In this document: positions 9,095 to 17,453 of the stretch, piece after piece
Layout: every line of letters starts with the position of its first letter
Numbering within the stretch: the stretch's first letter is position 1
Assembly: GCF_001456025.1 (NCBI RefSeq)
Contig: NZ_LMTZ01000104.1
Coordinates: 1 to 64,000 of the forward strand
Source of the DNA: Mastigocoleus testarum BC008
GTDB lineage: Bacteria > Cyanobacteriota > Cyanobacteriia > Cyanobacteriales > Nostocaceae
Length of the DNA stretch: 64,000 nucleotides
Reading direction: 5' to 3'
The notes under the pieces: generated by a model
The model's database searches: none
Told to the model about the DNA's origin: nothing
Seen by the model: the letters and a program-made list of their open reading frames with translations, nothing else
Program-made: the position numbers and the translations under genes

Positions 9095-10537
9095 TTACTT
9101 CATTGGTTCCCATCGCACTGCTAACATCGTAATATCATCAAATTGTGGTGCATCATCAATAAAATTGAATAAATTAGTTTTAACGCGACCGAGCAACTGG
9201 GAAGCAGAAGATGATGGTTCCTCTAAAAGTATTTGTAATCGCTTATCTGTAAATAACTGACCATCAGGATTTTTCCCTTCAGTCACCCCATCCGTATAGC
9301 CAATTAAAATGTCCCCAGATTCCAGCTGAATTTGTCCAATATTAAATTCCATACCCGGCATCATACCAACTGCTGGACCCGTAGATTTCAAAGTATGCTT
9401 AATACCAGAACAATTAACAATGAAGAGTGGTTCGTGTCCGCCATTAATATAAGTAAGTATGCCAGTTTCCGACTCTAATACTCCAAAAAACATTGTCGCA
9501 AACATACTCATTTGCCAATGATTCTTAGCTACGTATTCATTAGTTTGAGAAACAGCTTGTAAAGCTTTATAGTGAAACAAATTTGCAAATTTTGCACCAA
9601 TCCATTCACCCTCAACTGGTATATTCTCTACTAGAATACTAGCTGAAATTTCTTGTAATTGATTTTGGGATGAAAATATACGTATTAAGCTACGTTTTAA
9701 TGCCATAAATAAAGCTGCACCCACACCTTTATCGCATACATCAGCAATTACTAACCCTAGATGATTACTATTTATTTCGAAGGTATCATAGAAATCTCCA
9801 GCCACCTGACGAGCTGGGTGAAAGCAAGCTGCAACTTCTAGATTGGGTTTTTGAACGAGTTCGTAGGGGAGAAAATCAATCTGAATTTGTCGTCCTTTTT
9901 CTAGCTCGGCATCGAGTGCTTTAGAATATTGATCAAGTTTAGAGTAAAGGCGAGCATTTTCTAATACTAAAGCCATCTGATTAGCAGTTAGCTGCATTAG
10001 ATGAGCTGTTTCTTCAGTAAAATGCTTTGGTTCTGAATGTAACAGGTTAATAATACCTAATAATTCTCCACCACTAAGAATTGGAACACTTAGAGCAGAA
10101 CGCACAATATAAGGCTGATTGGGTAAAGTTAACCAGCGCTCATCATTTTCAGTATCTATAATTAATCCAACTTGGCGATTGCGAATTACCCAACCAGCTA
10201 AACCCTTGTCTAATACATTACCAATTAGATTTTTTCGCTTTTCTGGTGTCACTTCCGTGCGTGACAAAATTGCATCAGTCACCTTTCCCGCAGGGCTAAG
10301 TAAAAATAAACTACCTTTTTCTGAAGCAGTTTGTTCTGTGGCAAGATCTAATGTACTTTGCAATGCAGTTTTTAATACTTCCCCTTCAGTAGAAGAACCC
10401 GCAATAGATACTAAATTCGCTAGCAGTTTACTTTGTGCTTTGAAAGCAGCAGCTTCATTTTTGAGTTCTGCTATTTCTTGACGTAATAATTCTAATGCTG
10501 CGTCATCGACTGTTTCTGATTGATTTAGAACACCCAT
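9095..10537 (-). CDS. GAF-SpoIIE (PP2C-type) serine phosphatase, RsbU-like
   Basis: Cytosolic regulator of 480 residues. A short N-terminal coiled-coil (about 10-40) precedes a GAF sensor domain (about 45-200), and a SpoIIE/PP2C phosphatase domain fills about 230-478. Metal-binding acidic motifs are visible: ADVCDKGVGAALFM, IGYTDGVTEGKN and the terminal QFDDITML. RsbU-type phosphatases dephosphorylate a STAS anti-sigma antagonist and free it to trap an RsbW-like kinase. Genes for an RsbW-like kinase and a STAS protein lie immediately upstream on the same strand (gaps 168 and 271 bp), so the three make a complete partner switch. The GAF ligand or stimulus is unknown. Confidence 0.9.
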   Translation of the reverse strand: MGVLNQSETVDDAALELLRQEIAELKNEAAAFKAQSKLLANLVSIAGSSTEGEVLKTALQSTLDLATEQTASEKGSLFLLSPAGKVTDAILSRTEVTPEKRKNLIGNVLDKGLAGWVIRNRQVGLIIDTENDERWLTLPNQPYIVRSALSVPILSGGELLGIINLLHSEPKHFTEETAHLMQLTANQMALVLENARLYSKLDQYSKALDAELEKGRQIQIDFLPYELVQKPNLEVAACFHPARQVAGDFYDTFEINSNHLGLVIADVCDKGVGAALFMALKRSLIRIFSSQNQLQEISASILVENIPVEGEWIGAKFANLFHYKALQAVSQTNEYVAKNHWQMSMFATMFFGVLESETGILTYINGGHEPLFIVNCSGIKHTLKSTGPAVGMMPGMEFNIGQIQLESGDILIGYTDGVTEGKNPDGQLFTDKRLQILLEEPSSSASQLLGRVKTNLFNFIDDAPQFDDITMLAVRWEPMK

Positions 10538-10705
10538 ATTCCCCTTCAGACAGTATTTTGAACTGTTAATGTAGTTTATTTTAGTTAATTTAATTTATTC
10601 TTAAAAGAATACTTATCATCTGTTCCTTCATACTTTTTCTAGTAATAAGAATTGCTTATTCCCTGTTCTCTGCTTAAGCTTAAATTACTTTTCCCAACTA
10701 CTTAT

Positions 10706-11128
10706 CTATTTATTGGAATTTACAACAAAAATATTTCTATTTACTTCTCCCACTCGCTCATAAAAATATTTATCGACACCTTGAATTGCTAAGTATACTC
10801 CCAAACCACCCATAGAACGTTCTTCTAAAGGTTTGTTCAAATCTTTTTCTTCAACACCGATCTGTCCATATGGGTCATATCTAGCTCCAGTATCCTCCAA
10901 GGAAAGAGTTAAATTGGAATCATTAATATCAGCAAATATATCTATGTTGCCTGATAAATTAGCTTCTTCATAACCATGAGTAATGATATTAGTAGCAATT
11001 TCATCTACAGCTAAACGTAGTTTGTAAGTAGATTTTTTATCCAAGCCTGCAGATTTTGCTGCTTCAATTACATAGCTTACAATCTCTTGTAAAGAGTCTA
11101 TTTTTCCGGATACACTTAATTTTTCCAT
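10706..11128 (-). CDS. RsbW-like anti-sigma factor / serine-protein kinase
   Basis: A 140-residue GHKL-fold (HATPase_c) protein. The N-box is AVDEIATNIITHGYE (about 43-57), the G1-like box is EDTGARYDP and the G2 box is MGGLGVYL. In partner switching this protein either phosphorylates a STAS antagonist or binds and silences its target, which may be a sigma factor or another regulator. Its length is normal for the family. It sits between the SpoIIE phosphatase and STAS genes, so all three are presumably co-regulated. The target is not identifiable from the window because no sigma factor gene is present. Confidence 0.88.
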   Translation of the reverse strand: MEKLSVSGKIDSLQEIVSYVIEAAKSAGLDKKSTYKLRLAVDEIATNIITHGYEEANLSGNIDIFADINDSNLTLSLEDTGARYDPYGQIGVEEKDLNKPLEERSMGGLGVYLAIQGVDKYFYERVGEVNRNIFVVNSNK

Positions 11129-11269
11129 AAAAGCTTTATAAATCTAATTCCTGGTTTCCAATTGTTATTTTTCCGTCAAATCTCTGCACAGATATGCTAT
11201 ACAACTTTTTTATGGCTGAGGAAGTAATACAACCTCTACTCAGCCCAATATTATTTTCCGCTGTGCTGG

Positions 11270-11390
11270 AAATATAGCGCTACCTACAAGTCATTAGTAT
11301 GTCCGTAGGACGACCAAAAATTTACTACTTTAGGTTTTAGAATTCATAAATTTCCTAACCTAATTACGAGCGCTACAAGTAAATATGAAT
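11270..11390. repeat. Dispersed repeat related to 54590-54760
   Basis: The intergenic DNA between the RsbW-like and STAS genes holds the elements TATAGCGCTAC, AAGTCATTAG, the palindrome GTCCGTAGGAC and CCTAACCTAATTACG, in that order. The same elements in the same order appear at about 54594-54754. This supports a mobile or recombining intergenic repeat rather than a regulatory site of one gene. Confidence 0.5.
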
Positions 11391-11399
11391 AGCTTCAAG

Positions 11400-11738
11400 C
11401 TACACAGCTTCTAGTTGCTCTTCATCGTATTGGTCTAACAAAAATACACTTTTGTCAAAGCCAGTTTTTTTAATGGTATCTAATACCATTTCTTGAGTAC
11501 CAACCATATAAATATCAACACCAGTACCCATTTTTTGTTTAGCAAATATCAGCATCCGCAACCCAGCACTCGCCATATATTCTAAACCTTCCATTATTAG
11601 AACCAAGCGTTTTGGCTCTTGAGCAGCAGCTTCCTCTAATTTTGCTTTTAACTGTGGTGCAGTGCTTGCATCCAACTCTCCCTGCATGGTAATTTTTGCA
11701 ACGTTATTATTTGTTTCTAAAAATGCATCGAAAGTCAT
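11400..11738 (-). CDS. STAS-domain anti-sigma factor antagonist, RsbV-like
   Basis: A 112-residue single STAS domain. The conserved phosphoacceptor site is S57 in YMASAGLR, and GELDAST near residue 20 is the usual strand-1/strand-2 region. In the family, the unphosphorylated form binds the RsbW-type kinase and the phosphorylated form does not. It lies upstream of the RsbW- and RsbU-like genes and downstream of glgX on the same strand. A second STAS gene at 14117-14449 keeps the same serine but is otherwise clearly different, so the two probably have different partners or phosphorylation kinetics. Confidence 0.92.
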   Translation of the reverse strand: MTFDAFLETNNNVAKITMQGELDASTAPQLKAKLEEAAAQEPKRLVLIMEGLEYMASAGLRMLIFAKQKMGTGVDIYMVGTQEMVLDTIKKTGFDKSVFLLDQYDEEQLEAV

Positions 11739-11802
11739 AACTATCCTATTAGTAATTGAATTACTTGAAACTATTAGTCTGTCACATTAACTATGAGGTC
11801 TT

Positions 11803-11830
11803 GTAGAGACGTACCATGGTACGTCTCTAC
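11803..11830. repeat. 28-bp perfect palindrome, copy B
   Basis: All 28 bases read the same on both strands (arms GTAGAGACGTACCA and its complement). It lies between the STAS gene start at 11738 and the glgX stop at 11947. It shares arms and flanks with the copy at 6319-6346. It could form a hairpin in the glgX 3' region, but is better explained as a dispersed repeat. Confidence 0.7.
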
Positions 11831-11946
11831 GGGGTTTTGACGATAAATAAACCCGTCATAATTAACGAAATAAACCAACTTTTGGAAATATAAAAGTAGT
11901 TGAAAATAGAAAGGTTAAAGCAACACCTTATACTTATTCACTACAT

Positions 11947-14067
11947 CTACTTACCGACCAAGATTACTACAGAGCGATCACCGAGCAGCAACCCCGATTG
12001 ATTTTCCAATACCGGTTCTTTACCAGGTTCCCAACTATCGTGGGGTGAAGTTGCTCCAGTATTAGCAAAGACACGCCATTTCATACCTGGGTGTAACCCA
12101 GGAAGTCCAAACCAATGGGCTTCCCAATGCATATTCATTGCTACATAGATGTAGCTATCTTCAGCAGTTCCTTGCTTGGCGTGTTTCCCACACAGCATAA
12201 AAGCTAGAGTAAGACTCGAATCTGACCAGTCTGCATCCCAAGCCTGGGTACCATGCCATGTAATATCTGCATAGCCACTACCCATATAGTCACAGTTACG
12301 GAAATGCCATTGGTTTCTTAGTACTGGATGTGCTTTACGAAAGGCAATACAGTGTTTAAAGAACTTGAATAAATCTGCATTTTTTTCTAGCAGGTTCCAA
12401 TCTAACCAGTTTAATTCATTGTCATGACAATAGGTATTATTATTGCCATATTTAGTCCGACCGATCTCATCACCCATGAGAATCATCGGTACTCCCTGGC
12501 TAACCATTAGAATTGCCACTGCATTTTTGATTTGCCGACGGCGTAAGGTGTTAATACCAAAGTCATCCGTTGGACCTTCCCAACCACAGTTCCAACTGTC
12601 ATTGTCATTGGTACCATCGTTATTGTTTTCCCCATTAGCCTCATTATGTTTTCCGTCATAGGAAACCATATCCATCAGGGTAAAACCATCATGCGCCGTG
12701 ATAAAGTTGATTGATGTTGCAGGTGCTCTACCAGACCACGCATATAGATCGGGAGAACCTTGAAGGCGTTGAGCTACATCTCCAACGTTACCATCTCCCT
12801 TTAAAAACTTACGAATTCCATCCCGGTACTTACCATTCCATTCCGCCCAGCGTCCATAAGCAGGGAAAGAGCCAACTTGATATAAGCCACCTGCATCCCA
12901 AGCTTCAGCAATTAATTTACATTTAGCCAGAATTGGGTCAAAAGCCAAAGATTCGAGTAAGGGTGGATTTGCTAAAGGTGCACCCCAAGGATCGCGTCCT
13001 AAAATAGCTGCTAAGTCAAATCTAAATCCATCAATATGATATTCTGCAGCCCAGTAGCGCAAACAATCAAGCACTATTCCTCGCACAACTGGATTGTTGC
13101 AGTTGAGAGTATTACCAGTACCGCTAAAGTTATAGTAATATCCCTCCGGAGTCAGCATATAGTAGGTTTTATTATCAATTCCCCGGAAAGAAATTGTTGG
13201 ACCGCGTTCGTTACCTTCGGCTGTATGGTTGAAAACTACATCTAGAATGACTTCAATACCATTCTTATGTAGTTCCTTAATCAGGGTTTTCAACTCATCA
13301 ACCTGCATCCCAAATTTGCCTGTAGCTGCATAACCAGCTTTGGGAGCAAAAAACCCAACGGTACTATAACCCCAGTAGTTTAACAGCATTTCCCCTGTTT
13401 GGGGATTGGGACGGCTATTCTCAAACTCATCAAATTCATAAATCGGCATCAATTCTACAGCATTGACACCTAATTCTTTCAGGTAAGGAATTTTGTCTCG
13501 GATACCTGCGAATGTTCCTTGATGCTTTTCCTTAATTCCAGAAGAAGGATGACGGGTAAAGCTCCTAACATGCATTTCATAGATGATTTGGTCTTCCGGT
13601 GGGATTTCCAAAGGACGGTCATTTTCCCAGTCAAAATCATCAAAAACAATTTTGCCCCGATGATGATAGATATCATTCCAATCAGGGGTAACTCCCCAAA
13701 CGTCCCTACCGCCAATCACTTTGGCATAAGGATCCATGAGAATTTTGCTCTTATCAAACCAATGACCTTCCTGAAAGTTATTTGGTCCATCCATGCGATA
13801 GCCGTATTCTAGATTTTCGTAATCCAGGTCAAATACGGTCATGCAGTAGACATTACCAATGGTAAACTCTTCAGGAAAAGGAATTTCTACCAGTGGCTCT
13901 TTAGCATGCTTCTCAAACAGAACTAAAGTACAAGATGTGGCGTAACTGGAAAAAATTGAGAAATTAACGCCTCCAGGTACTAAATTAGCACCAAAAGGAG
14001 ATGGTTTGCCGCAGCGTAATTTGTAACCTTTGTAGGTATGGGTTGGATGAACATCAATACGTTCCAT
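11947..14067 (-). CDS. glgX: Glycogen debranching enzyme GlgX (isoamylase type)
   Basis: Cytosolic GH13 enzyme of 706 residues, normal for GlgX, which cuts alpha-1,6 branches in glycogen limit dextrins. An N-terminal CBM48 domain (about 15-130) precedes the (beta/alpha)8 barrel. Catalytic residues are the nucleophile D351 (GFRFDLA), the acid/base E388 (IAEAWD) and the transition-state stabiliser D460 (TAHDG). A C-terminal beta domain closes the protein. It starts 49 bp after a STAS gene on the same strand, so the two are probably one transcript. A second STAS gene follows it. This places glycogen breakdown physically inside a partner-switching locus, although a functional link is inference. 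Confidence 0.93.
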   Translation of the reverse strand: MERIDVHPTHTYKGYKLRCGKPSPFGANLVPGGVNFSIFSSYATSCTLVLFEKHAKEPLVEIPFPEEFTIGNVYCMTVFDLDYENLEYGYRMDGPNNFQEGHWFDKSKILMDPYAKVIGGRDVWGVTPDWNDIYHHRGKIVFDDFDWENDRPLEIPPEDQIIYEMHVRSFTRHPSSGIKEKHQGTFAGIRDKIPYLKELGVNAVELMPIYEFDEFENSRPNPQTGEMLLNYWGYSTVGFFAPKAGYAATGKFGMQVDELKTLIKELHKNGIEVILDVVFNHTAEGNERGPTISFRGIDNKTYYMLTPEGYYYNFSGTGNTLNCNNPVVRGIVLDCLRYWAAEYHIDGFRFDLAAILGRDPWGAPLANPPLLESLAFDPILAKCKLIAEAWDAGGLYQVGSFPAYGRWAEWNGKYRDGIRKFLKGDGNVGDVAQRLQGSPDLYAWSGRAPATSINFITAHDGFTLMDMVSYDGKHNEANGENNNDGTNDNDSWNCGWEGPTDDFGINTLRRRQIKNAVAILMVSQGVPMILMGDEIGRTKYGNNNTYCHDNELNWLDWNLLEKNADLFKFFKHCIAFRKAHPVLRNQWHFRNCDYMGSGYADITWHGTQAWDADWSDSSLTLAFMLCGKHAKQGTAEDSYIYVAMNMHWEAHWFGLPGLHPGMKWRVFANTGATSPHDSWEPGKEPVLENQSGLLLGDRSVVILVGK

Positions 14068-14116
14068 TACTATTAGTCCTTATACTCCCATGTCTCATGC
14101 TTTTAGATTTATGCTT

Positions 14117-14449
14117 TTAGACTTTTGCTGCTAGTGCTTCTTCGAGAGTATTGTTAATTTGAAAGTGCTCTAGAAATCCAGTTACAGACATAGTGTCTTG
14201 AACCTCTTCATTCAAACCAACTAGCAACAATGTTCCTTCTTTAGTACTTGTTTGTCGGTAGAGAGAAAGTAGTACTCGTAAGCCAGCACTGGACATATAA
14301 GGTACTTCAGTCATATCGAGAATCATTTTCTTTCCTGGTTCAACCAAAGGTAAAACCTCTTTACTCACCAATGGTGCAGTACTGGCATCTATATCGCCTT
14401 TAATAGCTGCTATTTTGACATCATTAATTGTCTTAATATTAATTTCCAT
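14117..14449 (-). CDS. STAS-domain anti-sigma factor antagonist, second copy
   Basis: A 110-residue single STAS domain with the phosphoacceptor S54 in YMSSAGLR and a DIDASTAP segment near residue 19. It is the first gene of a probable two-gene unit with glgX (49-bp gap). Its role is presumably to bind an RsbW-type kinase when dephosphorylated by a SpoIIE-type phosphatase; both enzyme types are encoded about 3 kb downstream. It is a paralogue of the 11400-11738 protein, with modest similarity outside the core motif. Confidence 0.9.
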   Translation of the reverse strand: MEINIKTINDVKIAAIKGDIDASTAPLVSKEVLPLVEPGKKMILDMTEVPYMSSAGLRVLLSLYRQTSTKEGTLLLVGLNEEVQDTMSVTGFLEHFQINNTLEEALAAKV

Positions 14450-14739
14450 GTTGCTTAATTTTTATCTTGCTAATTTCCATTGAAACTTGAATGAGGGGAT
14501 TGTACCCCAATGGTACTAATAAAAGCACAAACCCTTGCTAGAAGGTAAGTGTGGGGAGAGAAGGGTAGAAAGGGAAGAGGGGGGAGTTTAATCAATACAG
14601 TTTGTTGCACAAATCTACCTCCCACACCTTCCAAACTCCTTATCAGTTCAAGGTTTGTTCACGCGTGCTACGTGCGAATGAGTTTTAACGAGCGTGCCAT
14701 TCGGATTACACCCCTCAATTTTTAATTTCTAACTACAAA

Positions 14740-16560
14740 CTAGACTGGGACAATCTGAACCTTAACTTTCACCCGCTCATCAGTTTTGGGTAAGGTGACT
14801 GTCAATGCTTCAGCATTAAAGTTACTATAAGGTTCGCCATCAATTTCACATTTAGCAATTTTGATACTTCCAGGAGGTAATATATCAGGAGAAACGCGGA
14901 GAATATTATCGGGGAAACCACCTGGAATCGGCTTAAAGTAAAAGTCCATCGGCTGTCTGGTTATTAATAAGTTAGTATAGACAGCAGCTAAATAACATAA
15001 TTCGAAAGAATGGTAACCACTCATAGAGTGGGAGCCTTTACCCCTTTCGTTACCTCCTGCCAAATAGGGAATACCATTAGCAAGAACGTTAAAATAGACC
15101 CCACCTTCTTCCAGATCGAGGAACCAAGCATTATAAAATGCAGAGGCTTCGCGAGATAAACGTTTATATTCGTCCTCTTTAACTATGCCCGCCAAAATTA
15201 AGTAAGCTAAGATTGACTGTTCTTGCTGCCACCAAGCTTTGCGATCGTGCCAAACAAAGCGATGTGTTTTCTCACCAGGAGCAAGAAGACGTTCGACTAC
15301 ATCGTACCAGCCTCCGCGTTGTAGGTCACTGCCAACCCCAGGCATTATATCTGCAATCTTTCTCGCTAGTTTGACATAGTTATCCTTGGGTTTGAGGCTA
15401 TGCATCCGCATCAAATTCCAAGCAATTTTGAGGTTGTGACCAACTACAGCCCGATTTTGCTGCCATCCCCAAGTAGTATCATGAGACCAATCTTGGAAAA
15501 ATCTTTCTTGAACAAAGGGGCTGTTGTCATAGTCAGGAAAACGCTTTTCAATGGTGTCGAAGGTATACTCCAACATGTCAGCGTATTCTTGCTTACCTGT
15601 AGCTAGCCAAAGATTAATTAGGTAAGCAGGAGCGTGGTCACCAACAGAATTCCAGTTTTTAGTTCCTTTGTTACGTCCTAAAGTGTCACTCAACGGATCG
15701 AGCATAACGGGGTCGATATGAGAAAAGTAGCCGCCATGTTCCCCTTTGTCTAGGAAAAACTCATTAAACAGCTTGATTGTTTTCTCAGTATCATCCATAA
15801 TTCGGGGATCGCCAGTACAGCGATAGGTTTGAATTGGACCTGCAAGAGCATAAATCTGCTCGTAAGCAGGAATCGCATCATAATCATCACCGAATTCGGA
15901 AGCAAAGATTTTTTGTTCCCGCTCTCCCTGAACATCGATGCCATGGTACCAATAGACAATACCTTCGTCCAAATCCACAAACCGCATGTGTTCGCGCAGA
16001 TATTCGGTTCCTCTTTCCGCTGCTTTAAGGAAACTATCATTACCTGTCATCATGAAGGCGCTAGCAAAACCGTAGACGAGGCGAGAAATTGTATCGGTTT
16101 CTTGGCGGAAATTAGTATCTGATTGTTGACCGCTTAGACTTAAAGAAGTGCGATATTTGCGATAATTATAGTCCCCATCACCAAATTGGGCTTTGAGATA
16201 AAACTTACCTAGGGAGTTAATTTGCTGTACCCACCAGTTTTGCTTTTCAAAAACATAATCGTCTTTTTTACGACCGGTGAAAACAATCTGCTTAGCATCA
16301 AATGTACTACTATCTGGATAAAATACTCCATAGGCAAACAAATAGCGCCCGGGGACGAGCATAGCTCTCATATTTCCAGTAGCATCGGGATAGCCCTCAT
16401 CAAAATTCTGAATCACTTTAGCATATGCCATAGGACTCAGCTTGACTTTGAACTCTCTACCGTCAGATGTTTTCAACCCAAAAACATCACTCTCTGGATC
16501 GTAATGGGTAACATAACCGGCAATTAAATCGGAAAAGGAAAAATCTACCCGCTCTGTCAT
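14740..16560 (-). CDS. AGE-family (N-acylglucosamine 2-epimerase) sugar epimerase/isomerase
   Basis: About 606 residues, against about 400 for ordinary AGE enzymes. The (alpha/alpha)6-barrel portion runs from about 115 to 545, with VVGHNLKIAWNLMR and DKGEHGGYFSHID segments typical of the family. Residues 1-110 form an extra N-terminal beta-rich domain, and there is a beta-rich tail after 560. Family members epimerise or isomerise free sugars such as N-acetylglucosamine, cellobiose or mannose. The substrate here is not predictable. The second of two adjacent ATGs is preferred because AAGGA lies six bases before it. It is followed 290 bp later by the STAS-glgX unit and preceded by the PfpI gene, all on one strand. 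Confidence 0.85.
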   Translation of the reverse strand: MTERVDFSFSDLIAGYVTHYDPESDVFGLKTSDGREFKVKLSPMAYAKVIQNFDEGYPDATGNMRAMLVPGRYLFAYGVFYPDSSTFDAKQIVFTGRKKDDYVFEKQNWWVQQINSLGKFYLKAQFGDGDYNYRKYRTSLSLSGQQSDTNFRQETDTISRLVYGFASAFMMTGNDSFLKAAERGTEYLREHMRFVDLDEGIVYWYHGIDVQGEREQKIFASEFGDDYDAIPAYEQIYALAGPIQTYRCTGDPRIMDDTEKTIKLFNEFFLDKGEHGGYFSHIDPVMLDPLSDTLGRNKGTKNWNSVGDHAPAYLINLWLATGKQEYADMLEYTFDTIEKRFPDYDNSPFVQERFFQDWSHDTTWGWQQNRAVVGHNLKIAWNLMRMHSLKPKDNYVKLARKIADIMPGVGSDLQRGGWYDVVERLLAPGEKTHRFVWHDRKAWWQQEQSILAYLILAGIVKEDEYKRLSREASAFYNAWFLDLEEGGVYFNVLANGIPYLAGGNERGKGSHSMSGYHSFELCYLAAVYTNLLITRQPMDFYFKPIPGGFPDNILRVSPDILPPGSIKIAKCEIDGEPYSNFNAEALTVTLPKTDERVKVKVQIVPV

Positions 16561-16664
16561 CATGTATCCTTATTTTGTGAATTATTAATTAAACCTCGTT
16601 CGCATCCAGAAACGTAGTTTTCCCTGAGGAAAAACTCAACTTTTCAAACTGGATATGGTTTAGT

Positions 16665-17300
16665 TCAAACGGTTGCTGCTAAATCTGGTTTTCGATGACT
16701 ACTTTTTTCAATTTCTTCGACAAAAACTTTCATAAATTCTTCTACCATACCGGGATGTTTGCCGGTAATTAAGTTTCCATCGATAACTAGTTCAGCTGTT
16801 TGCTCTCCCTCATAGACAACATCTGCTCCGGCATTTTCTACATCACAGATAATGTTATGGGCGCAGGTAACTTTTTTCCCTTTAATCAAATCTGTATCGG
16901 CACACAAAAGCCATAGACTATGGCAAATAGTACCAATTTTGACATGTTGTGTTGCAGCAACTTTACGGAGAAAAACTACTGCAGGAGCTTGATTCTTCTC
17001 ACCCTTTTTCACATTTACCTGATATCTGAGGCGATCCATTGCATAAGCTCCAATGCAAATAATGCCTTTATAGTCCGCAGGGTTAACATTATTTACTTCT
17101 GTACCAACTGTAATGTGATATTCTATCTTGTCATTTTCGGGGTTCGAACCGAAATGTAATTCTTTATTACCCCATAAATGAGAAATGTATTCTACTTCAT
17201 AACCTTGTTGGGGAAAATACTCATTAAAGCGACGAAATTCTGTTCCATCAAAATGCTCTTCAATGAGTACGCCTATTTTACCTTTTGACTTAGTTGCCAT
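16665..17300 (-). CDS. DJ-1/PfpI family protein
   Basis: A 211-residue class I glutamine-amidotransferase-like protein. The nucleophile-elbow cysteine is C126, followed by His (CHSLWLLC), as in PfpI/DJ-1 members. The N-terminal IGVLIEEHFDGTEF strand and the C-terminal LITGKHPG segment fit the fold. Members act as proteases, glyoxalase-like deglycases or redox-responsive chaperones; which one applies here is unknown. A clear AAGGAG ribosome-binding site precedes the ATG. It lies 105 bp upstream of the AGE gene and 154 bp after the large fusion gene, with a strong hairpin in that gap. Confidence 0.9.
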   Translation of the reverse strand: MATKSKGKIGVLIEEHFDGTEFRRFNEYFPQQGYEVEYISHLWGNKELHFGSNPENDKIEYHITVGTEVNNVNPADYKGIICIGAYAMDRLRYQVNVKKGEKNQAPAVVFLRKVAATQHVKIGTICHSLWLLCADTDLIKGKKVTCAHNIICDVENAGADVVYEGEQTAELVIDGNLITGKHPGMVEEFMKVFVEEIEKSSHRKPDLAATV

Positions 17301-17370
17301 TGTTTGTTAACTCCTTATTTGTAGGATTCTATAGAAGATGAAGAATTCATTTGTCATCAAAATTCATAAA

Positions 17371-17420
17371 GACGACCCAATCTCCTCTGAAGCTCCTCCA
17401 GGGGAGGAATGGGTCGTCTC
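17371..17420. repeat. 50-bp nested hairpin between fusion gene and PfpI gene
   Basis: Perfect 10-base arms AGACGACCCA and TGGGTCGTCT enclose an inner CTCCT/AGGGGAGG stem. It lies between the fusion gene stop (17454) and the PfpI start (17300) on the minus strand. It could cap or partly terminate the upstream message. The GGGTCGTCTCTAC motif also occurs at 60217-60230, so it may instead be a dispersed repeat. Confidence 0.55.
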
Positions 17421-17453
17421 TACGACCATATTGCGATACGCAGAAATTAAAGA

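Noticed and set aside
17130..17165. tRNA T-arm-like GGTTCGAACC sequence
   Set aside because: It lies inside the PfpI coding region and no acceptor, D or anticodon stems can be found around it.
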